Source: Synaphobranchus kaupii (Eukaryota > Chordata > Actinopteri > Anguilliformes > Synaphobranchidae). From it: 64,000 nucleotides of DNA. Position 1 is the stretch's first letter, and each line of letters opens with the position of its first letter. The notes beneath the pieces are model-generated. The model made no database searches and was not told the DNA's origin. It worked only from the letters and a program-made list of their open reading frames with translations. A program made the position numbers and the translations under genes. Positions 24,729 to 33,650 of this stretch are shown here, one piece after another. Location: NCBI GenBank assembly GCA_029718625.1, contig CM056383.1, positions 69,931,395 through 69,995,394 of the forward strand, written 5' to 3'.

Positions 24729-27453
24729 GGAGGCAGGGGCAGGGGATTACGGAGGATCAGGGCTTGTTTAATGTAGAGTCTGTCCGCTCCATGTTTATGG
24801 GTTGTTATCTCAGATCATCTCGGGTCAGCGTTTGTTATAAAGCCCCCCAAGTAAAGTATCTCCATGCTAAAGGCAGATATGAGCACAAGAGCACCAGTGC
24901 TACAGTTGGGTTATAAAGTATCGCCATGCTAAAGGCAGATATGAGCACAAGAGCAGCAGTGATACAGTTGGGTTATAAAGTATCGCCATGCTAAAGGCAG
25001 ATATGAGCACAAGAGCAGCAGTGCTACAGTTGGGTTATAAAGTATCGCCATGCTAAAGGCAGATATGAGCACAAGAGCACCAGCGCTACAGTTGGGTTAT
25101 AAAGTATCTCCATGCTAAAGGCAGATATGAGCACAAGAGCACCAGTGCTACAGTTGGGTTATAAAGTATCGCCATGCTAAAGGCAGATATGAGCACAAGA
25201 GCAGCAGTGATACAGTTGGGTTATAAAGTATCGCCATGCTAAAGGCAAATATGAGCACAAGAGCAGCAGTGATACAGTTGGGTTATAAAGTATCTCCATG
25301 CTAAAGGCAGATATGAGCACAAGAGCAGCAGTGATACAGTTGGGTTATAAAGTATCTCCATGCTAAAGGCAGATATGAGCACAAGAGCAGCAGTGATACA
25401 GTTGGGTTATAAAGTATCTCCATGCTAAAGGCAGATATGAGCACAAGAGCACCAGTGCTACAGTTGGGTTATAAAGTATCGCCATGCTAAAGGCAGATAT
25501 GAGCACAAGAGCAGCAGTGATACATTTGGGTTATAAAGTATCTCCATGCTAAAGGCAAATATGAGCACAAGAGCACCAGCGCTACACTTGGGTTATAAAG
25601 TATCTCCATGCTAAAGGCAGATATGAGCACAAGAGCACCAGCGCTACAGTTGGGTTATAAAGTATCTCCATGCTAAAGGCAGATATGAGCACAAGAGCAC
25701 CAGCGCTACAGTTGGGTTATAAAGTATCTCCATGCTAAAGGCAGATATGAGCACAAGAGCACCAGTGCTACAGTTGGGTTATAAAGTATCGCCATGCTAA
25801 AGGCAGATATGAGCACAAGAGCAGCAGTGCTACAGTTGGGTTATAAAGTATCGCCATGCTAAAGGCAGATATGAGCACAAGAGCAGCAGTGCTACAGTTG
25901 GGTTATAAAGTATCGCCATGCTAAAGGCAGATATGAGCACAAGAGCAGCAGTGCTACAGTTGGGTTATAAAGTATCTCCATGCTAAAGGCAGATATGAGC
26001 ACAAGAGCACCAGTGCTACAGTTGGGTTATAAAGTATCACCATGCTAAAGGCAGATATGAGCACAAGAGCACCAGTGCTACAGTTGGGTTATAAAGTATC
26101 TCCATGCTAAAGGCAGATATGAGCACAAGAGCACCAGTGCTACAGTTGGGTTATAAAGTATCACCATGCTAAAGGCAGATATGAGCACAAGAGCAGCAGT
26201 GCTACAGTTGGGTTATAAAGTATCGCCATGCTAAAGGCAGATATGAGCACAAGAGCACCAGTGCTACAGTTGGGTTATAAAGTATCACCATGCTAAAGGC
26301 AGATATGAGCACAAGAGCACCAGTGCTACAGTTGGGTTATAAAGTATCGCCATGCTAAAGGCAGATATGAGCACAAGAGCACCAGTGCTACAGTTGGGTT
26401 ATAAAGTATCACCATGCTAAAGGCAGATATGAGCACAAGAGCAGCAGTGCTACAGTTGGGTTATAAAGTATCTCCATGCTAAAGGCAGATATGAGCACAA
26501 GAGCACCAGTGCTACAGTTGGGTTATAAAGTATCACCATGCTAAAGGCAGATATGAGCACAAGAGCAGCAGTGCTACAGTTGGGTTATAAAGTATCGCCG
26601 TGCTAAAGGCAGATATGAGCACAAGAGCACCAGTGCTACAGTTGGGTTATAAAGTATCGCCATGCTAAAGGCAGATATGAGCACAAGAGCAGCAGTGCTA
26701 CAGATAAGTCACTCACAGATACAAAGGGTTGATTTTCCGGCTGTCCTGCGTGGTCCTGGTTATTCCTGTTTATTCCCATTGTATTCCTGTTTATCCCTGG
26801 TTGTTCCTGTTCATTCACATTTATTCCCGTTGATTCCCATCTTAGTTCTGTTTATTCCTGTTCATTCTCGTTTTATTCCTGTTTGTTCCCGTTTATTCCC
26901 ATTTTATACCCATTTGATTCCAGGAGCCTGTGTGTGGACGCCCTCATTGAGCTGTCTGACGAGAACGCCGACTGGAAGCTGAGCTTCGACGAGTTCCTCA
27001 ACTGCCTGAAGCCTGGGTTCAATCCTCCAGAGAAGAGTAAGGCCCGGTCATATCCAGTACAAATCCGGGATCTGCCCAATTCAGATTTGACATCTGGGTA
27101 ACACTTTACCTTAAGGAAACACAACTCTTAGCATAACTAATGCCTGACTCATCAACATTTAATGCATGAAGTATCATGAACTCCATGTAGCTCAATATTA
27201 ATAAATGATCAAGGCACTATTAGTCCATGTGATTACATAGCACTTAATGGATCATCAATTTATTAACTTTAACTCACAGTTAGGTCATATATTAATTAAC
27301 ATGTCATAAAATTAGCTGTTAACCAGTAATATAGACAGAAGCTTCTCAGACCAGCAGTGGTGGATTGTTTCCCAGCTGGTATTATATGGTTGTAAAACTG
27401 GATATTATATTATATTTTAATTCTGGGTAATGGCATCAGCAAAGCAATTTATT

Positions 27454-27513
<60 letters not shown>

Positions 27514-28558
27514 TATTATTATTATTATTACTATTATCATGGGTGAATTGCAGCATGCTTAGCTAATGTTTAAACCTCAGATGTAAACCCTCTAGAGCAC
27601 AGAACTGCATTACAACTGGAACAGCTAATGCAAATCTGTGAAATAAGTATTAGCTGTTATTGCATATCCCAGCACGCATCAGTGTTCCCGATTCCCCTGC
27701 AGAGTGTGCCCTGGAGGACGAGACGTACGAAGACGGGGCGGAGACTCAAGTGGAGTGCAATCGCTGTGTGTGCGCCTGTGGGAACTGGGTGTGCACCGCC
27801 ATGACCTGCGCTGGTAAGATAGCGCCTTCTCTGTCTGTATACCGCCATGACCTGCGCGGGTGATATAGCACCTTCTCTGTCTGTATACCGCCATGACCTG
27901 CGCAGGTGAGATAGCGCCTTCTCTGTCTGTATACCGCCATTACCTGCGCGGGTGATATAGCACCTTCTCTGTCTGTATACTGCCATGACCTGCGCGGGTG
28001 ATATAGCACCTTCTCTGTCTGTATACCGACATGACCTGCGCGGGTGATATAGCGCCTTCTCTGTCTGTATACCGCCATTACCTGCGCGGGTGATATAGCG
28101 CCCTGTCTGCCCTCTGACCCAGTGGCTGCGTCTGCTGGTGTTCACGGCCTCACCTAGTAAAAATAGTAAAAATCATAATAGAGTGCGTTTATATAGTGCC
28201 TTATATCTCCTGACCTCAAAGTGCTTTATTAAGCAGGCCAAAACTCACCTGAATCAGCACCAACGTGGTACACAACTGCTGCACAAAGCACACTGCCACT
28301 CAGGGGAGGGAATTAAACCCTGTCTGATGTCATTTCCTGTCAGGAATAGTGCTAGTTTTTTTTTGTGTTTTTTTTCCCACCACCACCCCCCCCCTCTTGG
28401 GAGGTCAGCTTTATTTTTATTTGTAATTATATTTCATAACAATGTTGTGATAAAGCCTCTGAGAGGGAAGGGTATAACAACACAAAAAATAATAATAATA
28501 ATAATAAAAATAAAAAATAAAATAAAGCAAGTTAATCAAAGAAAAGAAAAATAATAAC

Positions 28559-28595
<37 letters not shown>

Positions 28596-30530
28596 GAAGA
28601 GGGAGAAGAAAAAAAAGGAGAAAACAGAAAAAATAAATCGATATAATAGCATATAGAAAATATAGCAGATTTTGTTCGTGGTTGCAGTGGCTACAGATAT
28701 GTAGTGTAAACAAACAGGGGGTACAGACATGTAGAGCAAATTGATATGTGGGGGAAAAAAAATAAATAAATACGGTCATGTATAGTGCTAGGTGTTGGAT
28801 TTAGGGGTGCAAGAAACTCACCAATGAGATTAGAAGGTGATCTTAAGATGACTTTTGTTTTTTGTATTTTGATTCTCTCCCTCTCTCTCTCCCTCTCTGT
28901 CCCTCCCTAACTCCCTCTCTCTCTCTCACTCTCTCTCTGTCTCCCTTTCTCTCTCTCTCTCCTTCCCTCCCTCTCTCTCCCTCCCACTCTCTCTCTACCT
29001 GGTGCTTGCAGGTAAGGACAAGCCAGTATTGGAGGAGACGGAGGGAGCCGATCAGGAGATGACTGAGGAGGAATGGACTCGGCGTGTGGCCGAGCTCAAC
29101 AAACACCAGGTCAGTGAATCGCCGGGGGCAACGGCCATTAGGTGTAACCAAAGGTTGTAGGCTAAAGGTCAGAGTGTGATGATGGATTCCACCAGATCAG
29201 GAGCCCCAGCCAAAGGTCTTAAACCTGTGAGGTCTGAGGTGGTGAATTAGCACAACCTTAATATCTCATAATGTACAGTGTCTGTAACATGTGTGCTATG
29301 TGTATCATGATACTGCTGCTGTCTCATTTAATTATTTTTGAATGTTTATTTTGAGTTACCCCTTATGAAAATGGAATATATTTAAAAATATATTTAAATA
29401 AATATATATCCAATATATTGCATCACTTTGCAATATATTTATATTATATATATTGCTGCTTTCAAATATTGATATATATTACACTACGTGAAGTATATTT
29501 ATCATTATATTTTCCAGAAAGTCCACATACATAGATTGTAATATTGTATAATATATTCTATATTTATTGGGGCCATGTAGCTTGAAAACATAAATGAATG
29601 GACAGAACAGACTTATGATTCCCCCGTCACAGTAATGTTCAATGTTCAGCCTGTACAACAGCGTAGAGACTGAGGTATGACCTCCCTCTGCTGATCAAGC
29701 ACTTAGGTGATAGTGCTGCTGGACCTTCTCCCGATTCACCGCGTAAATACAGAGGCTCCATAAAACAGTGTGGTTCTCCCGATTCACCGCGTAAATACAG
29801 AGGCTCCATAAAACAGTGTGGTTCTCCCGATTCACCGTGTAAATACAGAGGCTCCATAAAACAGTGTGGTTCTCCCGATTCACCGCGTAAATACAGAGGC
29901 TCCATAAAACAGTGTGGTTCTCCCGATTCACCGCCTAAATACAGAGGCTCCATAAAACAGTGTGGTTCTCCCGATTCACCGCCTAAATACAGAGGCTCCA
30001 TAAAACAGTGTGGTTCTCCCGATTCACCGCGTAAATACAGAGGCTCCATAAAACAGTGTGGTTCTCCCGATTCACCGCGTAAATACAGAGGCTCCATAAA
30101 ACAGTGTGGTTCTCCCGATTCACCGCGTAAATACAGAGGCTCCATAAAACAGTGTGGTTCTCCCGATTCACCGCGTAAATACAGAGGCTCCATAAAACAG
30201 TGTGGTTCTCCCGATTCACCGTGTAAATACAGAGGCTCCATAAAACAGTGTGGTTCTCCCGATTCACCGCGTAAATACAGAGGCTCCATAAAACAGTGTT
30301 GGTTCATTGCCATTGGAAAGTCAATGAGGACGTGCACTTAGTGCACTTAGTACTCTTCCAAACCCCTGCTGGAGTAAACAGGAGCCAAGCCACCCAGAAC
30401 CTGTACAAACCAGGATGTTTATTTCCTAAGGACAAATACAAACATGCTTGCGGTGGTTTTGACGAGCCATGTCTCTTGTCCCCGGCAGGAAACGGTGGAG
30501 AAGATGAAGTCCACCACCAAGGAGGTCTAG
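15355..30530 (+). CDS. fstl1: FSTL1, follistatin-like protein 1, spliced coding span (N-terminal exon missing)
   Basis: Nine exons join in frame with GT-AG introns: 15355-15456, 15800-15929, 17399-17431, 17574-17704, 21317-21435, 26924-27036, 27703-27813, 29012-29109 and 30489-30530, giving 292 residues. In order the protein has a follistatin/Kazal domain with ten cysteines (about residues 9-77), a short linker, two degenerate EF-hands (about 95-205), a von Willebrand C-type cysteine cluster (about 210-250) and a charged tail. N-glycosylation sequons SNFS, NET and NIS are visible in the EF-hand region. FSTL1 is a secreted glycoprotein; the family is known to modulate BMP signalling and to bind DIP2A and TLR4/CD14. 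Mammalian FSTL1 has about 308 residues, so only the signal peptide and start are missing. The human gene has 11 exons, so these nine match exons 3-11. Identification is from recognising the protein, without a database search. Confidence 0.96.
15677..15756. repeat. G-rich tract with 26-base-scale G-run
   Basis: A string of GGGGGTTT-type units leads into an uninterrupted G-run of about 24 bases and more GGGG blocks. It lies in the sense strand of FSTL1 pre-mRNA, just upstream of the exon at 15800. Confidence 0.92.
15800..15929 (+). CDS. fstl1: FSTL1 coding exon (probably exon 4): Kazal-like half of the follistatin domain
   Basis: The acceptor is CCCCCTCAG and the donor GAAG|GTGGGT; the 130-nt exon ends in phase 1. 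It begins [17 protein letters not shown] and contains the Kazal-type core CGSNGKTY...HC...AC...GHC with cysteines six to ten. A pure G-run lies about 75-95 bases upstream of the acceptor. Confidence 0.95.
15938..16860. repeat. GTGACCCC-type minisatellite split by a DNA transposon
   Basis: Degenerate units of TGACCCCGAAACATA-type occur at 15938-15988 and resume at 16690-16845, where a 36-bp unit (CAGAAACATGCCACAACCCC plus GAAATATGGCCTGACC) repeats about 3.5 times. The intervening 15990-16687 is a separate element. Confidence 0.8.
15990..16687. mobile_element. Non-autonomous DNA transposon with GGGCTGCATTCGAATAG terminal inverted repeats
   Basis: The left end GGCTGCATTCGAATAGTCAAA is matched by the inverse of the right end (TTTGTCTATTCGCATGCAGCC). 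The element is about 698 bp, AT-richer than its surroundings, with no recognisable transposase. Superfamily not assigned. Confidence 0.75.
17084..17128. repeat. 45-bp direct repeat, copy 1 (partner at 19327)
   Basis: ACAGGTGCATCATGGGAGTC ACAGGTGAAAGCGTTCCAGG recurs at 19327-19371 with one substitution and the same continuation GGTC. Confidence 0.9.
17192..17314. repeat. Duplicated intron block, copy 1
   Basis: CGTGGCTCTGTAG units, then CTCTGTTGGCTTGTAACAGC, AAGCCACTGGGATTATTGG and CACATCTCACTTTCTGGAG recur almost exactly at 17832-17956. The copies sit on either side of an FSTL1 exon. Confidence 0.92.
17399..17431 (+). CDS. fstl1: FSTL1 micro-exon (33 nt, linker)
   Basis: This 33-nt exon reads [11 protein letters not shown] when joined to the preceding G. 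It sits after a long pyrimidine tract (TTTTCTTTTCTTTTCCAG) and before a consensus donor A|GTAAGT. It is the variable lysine-rich linker between the follistatin and EF-hand domains. The size is a multiple of three, so skipping it would keep frame. Confidence 0.9.
17574..17704 (+). CDS. fstl1: FSTL1 coding exon (EF-hand region, first part)
   Basis: The acceptor is CTGCGCAG and the donor AAG|GTGGGT. The 131-nt exon encodes [20 protein letters not shown] and onward through [14 protein letters not shown] to KYFK. The SNFS sequon matches a glycosylation site known in the family. The exon lies between two copies of a roughly 120-bp duplicated intron block. Confidence 0.94.
17711..17956. repeat. 22-bp minisatellite plus duplicated intron block, copy 2
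   Basis: GGGCGTGGCTCTGTAGGGGACA repeats about seven times (one unit 21 bp, the last altered to AACGGATA), then continues into the same CTTGTAACAGCAAAGCCACT block as copy 1. Confidence 0.93.
17957..19320. other. FSTL1 intron without recognised elements
   Basis: Apart from a CT/GA-rich patch near 18365-18480, this stretch shows no exon, array or transposon I can support. ORFs at 18590-19109 lack homology that I recognise. Confidence 0.5.
19327..19371. repeat. 45-bp direct repeat, copy 2 (partner at 17084)
   Basis: Near-identical to 17084-17128, in the same orientation and about 2.2 kb downstream. Confidence 0.9.
19641..20491. mobile_element. MITE containing an expanded 44-bp minisatellite
   Basis: The left end CAGGGGGGTTATACTATGAA with GCAGGATTACTGAGTTAGCT and the right end AGTAAATCCTGCTTTGTGG with AATACCCCCC are inverted versions of each other. 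The same termini flank shorter elements at 39532-39712 and 56564-56810. Here the interior is filled by the 44-bp array. Confidence 0.82.
19741..20470. repeat. Minisatellite, 44-bp unit, about 17 copies
   Basis: Units read AGTTATCCAGCTAACTCAGT then AAGCCTGCTTCTCTTACTCAGTGC. Spacing is 44 bp, with variants AAG/ACG/AAC after CAGT grouped in neighbouring copies, as expected from local duplication. Confidence 0.97.
20500..21310. other. FSTL1 intron without recognised elements
   Basis: A short CTTT/CCTT-rich patch at about 20840-20900 is present; otherwise nothing distinctive is seen up to the acceptor before 21317. Confidence 0.5.
21317..21435 (+). CDS. fstl1: FSTL1 coding exon (first EF-hand-like loop)
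   Basis: The acceptor is TCTCCGCAG and the donor CTCAG|GTGAGT; length 119 nt. It encodes [20 protein letters not shown] and onward with sequons NET and NIS and ends at NRLLR. The loop is degenerate for calcium binding, as in other FSTL1 proteins. A GTCCAACCC-type short repeat begins directly after the donor. Confidence 0.94.
22373..22796. mobile_element. MITE with about 75-bp inverted repeat arms
   Basis: The arm at 22373-22447 (GCAATTATGATACT, CTTATTCAAGAATACATTAT) is matched in reverse at 22724-22796 (ATAATGTATTCTTGAATAAG, AGTATCATAATTGTATTA). No coding capacity is seen. Confidence 0.75.
22845..22920 (+). mobile_element. LINE 3' tail remnant
   Basis: TTGTAAAGCGCTTTGAGTAT followed by AAAGGCGCTATATAAATG and (CAT)n has the form common at 3' ends of fish CR1/L2/Rex-like LINEs. 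Confidence 0.55.
22981..23384. repeat. Tandem repeat, 102-bp unit, 4 copies
   Basis: AACATGTTCATGCATACATA starts at 22981, 23083, 23185 and 23287. Copies are nearly identical. Confidence 0.97.
23679..24431. mobile_element. Palindromic (foldback) hAT-like MITE, 753 bp, with 8-bp target duplication
   Basis: It begins CAGGGGTTCCCAAACCGG and ends CCGGTTTGGGAACCCCTG, and is flanked on both sides by CCATAGAG. The arms are inverted copies for roughly 240 bases (AACAAGCTGTTAATTTTTC, CCATGTTCACGTTGTGCTTA and their complements), and an inner pair around TAGGAGCCTATTGATTC continues the symmetry. Eight-base duplications and CAGGGGT ends fit the hAT superfamily. No transposase is present. Confidence 0.92.
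24460..24735. repeat. (CT)n-rich simple repeats
   Basis: Two (CT)n blocks at about 24476-24520 and 24668-24727, separated by AT-rich DNA with (TA)n. Confidence 0.9.
24842..26705. repeat. Minisatellite, 62-bp unit, about 30 copies
   Basis: The unit is TTGGGTTATAAAGTATCGCC plus ATGCTAAAGGCAGATATGAG plus CACAAGAGCACCAGTGCTACAG. Spacing is 62 bp throughout. Recurring alternatives at three sites (TCG/TCT/TCA before CCATG, GCACC/GCAGC, GTGCT/GTGAT/GCGCT) mosaic across copies. It fills about 1.9 kb of the FSTL1 intron before the 26924 exon. Confidence 0.98.
26735..26920. repeat. Degenerate TTATTCCCGTT repeat forming a polypyrimidine tract
   Basis: About 15 imperfect 10-12-bp units (TTATTCCTGTT, TTATTCCCATT, TTGTTCCTG) run directly into the acceptor of the 26924 exon. 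Confidence 0.8.
26924..27036 (+). CDS. fstl1: FSTL1 coding exon (second EF-hand-like loop)
   Basis: The acceptor is TTGATTCCAG and the donor AAGA|GTAAGG; length 113 nt. It encodes [20 protein letters not shown] followed by [17 protein letters not shown]. The loop [12 protein letters not shown] keeps acidic or polar residues at positions 1, 3, 5, 9 and 12. A run of TTATTCCYGT-like units forms the upstream pyrimidine tract. Confidence 0.95.
27040..27660. other. FSTL1 intron with (AAT)n microsatellite
   Basis: AT-rich intron. The stretch 27452-27535 is an (AAT)n run followed by its complement (ATT)n, a potential hairpin. Nothing else is recognised. Confidence 0.75.
27703..27813 (+). CDS. fstl1: FSTL1 coding exon (von Willebrand C-like cysteine cluster)
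   Basis: The acceptor is TCCCCTGCAG and the donor GCTG|GTAAGA; length 111 nt. It encodes [20 protein letters not shown] followed by [17 protein letters not shown], a short VWC-like module. Its last 19 bases and donor are the first unit of a 46-bp tandem array that runs into the intron. Confidence 0.95.
27795..28101. repeat. 46-bp tandem array spanning an FSTL1 5' splice site
   Basis: The first unit is the last 19 exon bases (ACCGCCATGACCTGCGCTG) plus the true donor. Copies of the junction recur with donor-position GT at 27860, 27906, 27952, 27998, 28044 and 28090. The 27906 copy reads GCAG|GTGAGA, a good donor; others read CGG|GTGATA. Confidence 0.95.
28165..28330 (-). mobile_element. LINE 3' tail remnant
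   Basis: The minus strand reads AAAGCACTTTGAGGTCAGG, then GATATAAGGCACTATATAAA, a form common at 3' ends of fish LINEs. No ORF remains. Confidence 0.5.
28480..28600. repeat. (AAT)n microsatellite
   Basis: A-rich (AAT)n runs interrupted by AAAT and AAAG. Confidence 0.9.
28873..29000. repeat. CT-rich polypyrimidine tract before the 29012 exon
   Basis: About 125 bases of (CT)n, CCCT and CCTCC precede GGTGCTTGCAG, which may strengthen this acceptor. Confidence 0.85.
29012..29109 (+). CDS. fstl1: FSTL1 coding exon (acidic C-terminal region)
   Basis: The acceptor follows a long CT-rich tract and GTGCTTGCAG; the donor is CACCAG|GTCAGT. The 98-nt exon encodes a glutamate-rich stretch ending in [11 protein letters not shown], like the helical tail of mammalian FSTL1. 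Confidence 0.92.
29340..29560. other. AT-rich intron with ATATATT motifs
   Basis: Degenerate AATATATT/TATATT repeats are seen; no coding or transposon signal. Confidence 0.6.
29726..30300. repeat. Minisatellite, 48-bp unit, 12 copies
   Basis: The unit is TCTCCCGATTCACCGCGTAA plus ATACAGAGGCTCCATAAAAC plus AGTGTGGT. Because 48 is a multiple of three, two minus-strand frames stay open (16-residue period, [16 protein letters not shown]). It lies in the last FSTL1 intron, and I do not call these frames genes. Confidence 0.97.
30489..30530 (+). CDS. fstl1: FSTL1 terminal coding exon with stop
   Basis: After acceptor CCCCGGCAG the exon reads [13 protein letters not shown] then TAG. This matches the family ending (T-K-E plus an aliphatic residue). 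The 3' UTR follows. Confidence 0.92.
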   Translation, partial: ETVEKMKSTTKEV

Positions 30531-32900
30531 AGAAAGACACAGAGGCTGAGGGAAGGAGAGAGAGAGAGAGAGAAAACCTTTCTGGCCTCATACATCATTC
30601 GCTGTCAGGCTGAAGCTTGAACCTTTGTACTGTTGCCAATAGGAACGTATCATTATTACTGATAATTATTTGCCATGATTGTTAATTATGAAAAATGTGT
30701 AATATGATATTTTTGTTGTTGTTTGTTAGAAGAGGATGGGCAGGGGTTTAGTCATTCATGTTTGATGTTAGCATATAAAGTGCTGTAGATTGTATCACTG
30801 CAAGCCTTGGCAAGCAAGTCCCAGCACTTTGGTTGGGGCATATTTTTTATTTTTTATTTTTTATTTTTTTTTAACATATTATGTTTGTCCTGTTGGGGGG
30901 AAAAAGTGTGCAACCACAACAAAGGCAAGTGTTGATGAAAAGGAAAGTGAGAGAGACAGGAAGTGGGGAAGCAGAAGAACTAGTTGATTTTTTATTTGTT
31001 AGTTTTGTTTGTTTGTTTGTGTATTTGTTTGTTTAGGTTTGTGTGGCTTTGCGTGAGCTAGCTTGAGTGGTTTGTTGCATTTTTCCCATCACCTGCAGAG
31101 GAGACGTGCTACTTGCAGCTGGCCACAGGTTCACAAAGGACGGTAACTCTCCAGAAACATCCTTGTCCAAGATTCCCATCACAGCCTAATGCACACATTA
31201 TGACCCTCACTTGCCTGGCCATGATACAATGCCAAGTGATCGTGCCACGGAGAGGCAGGCAATATCAACTGCCCAATGTAATTACTCTGTTATGAATGCT
31301 GTTTATACATGATTATAAATCACTTAAGAGCGAAATTGAAATCTTCGGCCCCCTTGAGGCTTTGATGTTGAGCTGATAAAGTTTTTTCCAGGCTGATAAC
31401 GGGGAGACGTCGGGTCTGTATGCATTTGACATAACGCACATAATAGCCCTATCGTTTTGTCTCAGGGCTGGAGATTAGATCACAACTTTGACCTGGAGGC
31501 TTGTGATAAATTACTAAAGCTAATTATAGATATTCAATGTGTGATCCGGGAGCTATCAGACACGAGAGGCAAGATTGTTGGAAGTTCAGGTCAAAATTTA
31601 GTGGCTGTAAAAATAATGCAATTTAAAAAAAGTATTCAGAAAATATGCGTAAAGGGCAGGAGTTATGCTGTGCTTAGTACACGCTGTGACGCTCATGCTT
31701 AGTCCACACACGCGGCTCTTTTCCTCTCCCGTGTTAACGGCGGTCATTTGACATGTTTTTAAAGGTGCTATGTTTCTAGGCTTTCAGTAATGTTCTTCTC
31801 AACTGTTTTTCAGTTTGGTAGAAATCGCGGTGGCTCTCATAAAATGAGCAACAACAGTGCTGTACAGAAACGGTTGGGCACGTTAGTTAATTTGCGCAAA
31901 CGCATACGACTACAAATACAGCTACGATAGTTTATTACTCAAGGACGGTATCGGTTACTCCAATCTGTCTTGTGCGACTTTACATTATTAAAAAAATTGT
32001 GCTGAATATTAGTTTAAAAGAGCGTACTAATTTTAATGTAATACAAGATTTCGAACGCCATTTGTTAGTCTATGTGTGTTCGATATTAGACCGGTTGTAT
32101 TCGTGTTAGCTTCAGGATTGTGTTCAGTCGGTTATTGTTGAGTGCACGGTGACCAAATCAGCTATAGCGTCGCCCAGGGGTGTAGAGAGCGTGCACAGCT
32201 TTTGTATCTCGTGCGCTATAGTCGGTATGTCTGTAGTTTGATGTTTTAGTGCAAGTTGACTCTTCCTTCTCTGGAAGGGTGCTGGTTATGTGGGGAGAGA
32301 TGAGGTAAAATGCTAGACTAGCACGATAGCTGGGCCATTCAGAGGATGGAATTACTGAAGCCAAAGCCTGCTGTAAGATTTTGAATAATGTACAGTACAC
32401 TAACTCCAGGTAAAGCATTGCTCTGGACCCAGCAACTACTCTATACCTTTTAGCTTTCAAAGTTAAATCTTTAAAAAAAAAAAGAATTAGAACAACTGTC
32501 GACTGTGTAGCTTAGATGCATTTTTTGTGTTTTTTTTTTTGAAGATCCCGCTAATGACAAGTATATCATGCGTGGTTATCAGTGCCTTAAAATCCTGGAG
32601 GAAAAAAAACGTACAACACTTCACCTGCAGAAGTGCATTTCTCATCCACGTGCAGTGAATGTGAACACAACGGAAAACAGCACAAATGTATTTGGCAGTA
32701 TTACCTTAAACAAACTCATGTCTTTCTTATTTTTCCAATATGTGTGTTTGTATGTGTCCTTCACTGATCATAGAGGAAAAGCATTTTGTATTCTAGTAAA
32801 AGGTTATTACTTCTTGTTTACTTACTCATTTATTACAACTAAATGTCATACAAGACTTTGGGGTATACATGCCAATAAACAAAATTGCTACAAATACATT
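30531..32900 (+). other. fstl1: FSTL1 3' UTR (inferred extent)
   Basis: No other coding exon or clear repeat family is visible from the FSTL1 stop to the poly(A) signal at 32874. The sequence is AT-rich with T-runs. Short ORFs within it (for example 31457-31702) resemble no protein family I know. A long 3' UTR of this size is normal for vertebrate FSTL1. The human 3' UTR hosts miR-198; I see no evidence of that hairpin here. Confidence 0.6.
32874..32879 (+). terminator. fstl1: Candidate FSTL1 poly(A) signal AATAAA
   Basis: AATAAA occurs in GCCAATAAACAAAATTG. About 90-140 bases downstream is a GT-rich stretch (TGGTGTATGATATGCATGG and similar), compatible with a downstream element. Confidence 0.55.
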
Positions 32901-33098
32901 TACAACTATGACTTTTTTTATTTATTGCATCACCTCTGTACCTGTCAACAGAAGCCTTGGGTACAGATGGTGTTTGTGTCCTTGTACATGGTGTATGATA
33001 TGCATGGTGTATGATATGCTGTACATTGTGACCACGTTGATGTTGGCTCCTTGCTCGCTGCTCCTTATCACAATTCTCTGGTCAACCTTAAATTCATG

Positions 33099-33230
33099 GA
33101 AAAAACTTTCTGCAAGTAAATCACACAAATTCACACATATTTCACCTGATATGTTGAGAGGAGTTGATATGTGATGCTCAACACCCTCTTGGGCCTGACT
33201 GAAGATGACTTGGGCCAATAGCGTGTTTAT
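33099..33230. repeat. Left arm of an inverted repeat pair
   Basis: AAATCACACAAATTCACACA, ATATGTTGAGAGGAGTTGAT and ATGTGATG are matched in reverse at 34581-34660, and the weaker outer part (GACTTGGGCCAATAGCGTG) at about 34460-34490. Confidence 0.8.
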
Positions 33231-33650
33231 GTGCAGTATCTTTGACCAGGTTGCACATGAGTGGCCCAAGATGATTCAACTCTGAACTTGAAATATAATC
33301 ATTACAACTCGTAATCTCTCCTAATTTATCAAAGTCCCTTCATTGGAATAAGGAATTAACCCTTGAAATTCCACTCAACTTGATATAATCATGGCCATGC
33401 ATAATATCTTCTCATGGGAAATCTGTTCTAAGTCCCAATATTTCAGCATGAAATCTGCTTTAAACTATATGATAAACTATATGTCCATATTGAATAATAG
33501 GAAGTGTGATACGGGTGGTATAAGAAGATTTAACCCATTAAAAGCTGGTCTGATAATTGCATTTATTGACCTATTTTGCATGTGTTCATCCAGTTTTGAA
33601 ATGAAAAATTATTATTACAAAGGCGTTGGGTTAATGAGCATTTGTTCATA

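Noticed and set aside
27657..28145. 162-codon minus-strand ORF
   Set aside because: It is antisense to the FSTL1 exon and its 46-bp array, with repeat-only composition.
29639..30337. 232-codon minus-strand ORF
   Set aside because: It is wholly a product of the 48-bp tandem array inside an FSTL1 intron.
31457..31702. 81-codon ORF after the FSTL1 stop
   Set aside because: It lies in the inferred 3' UTR, with no recognised homology or splice context.
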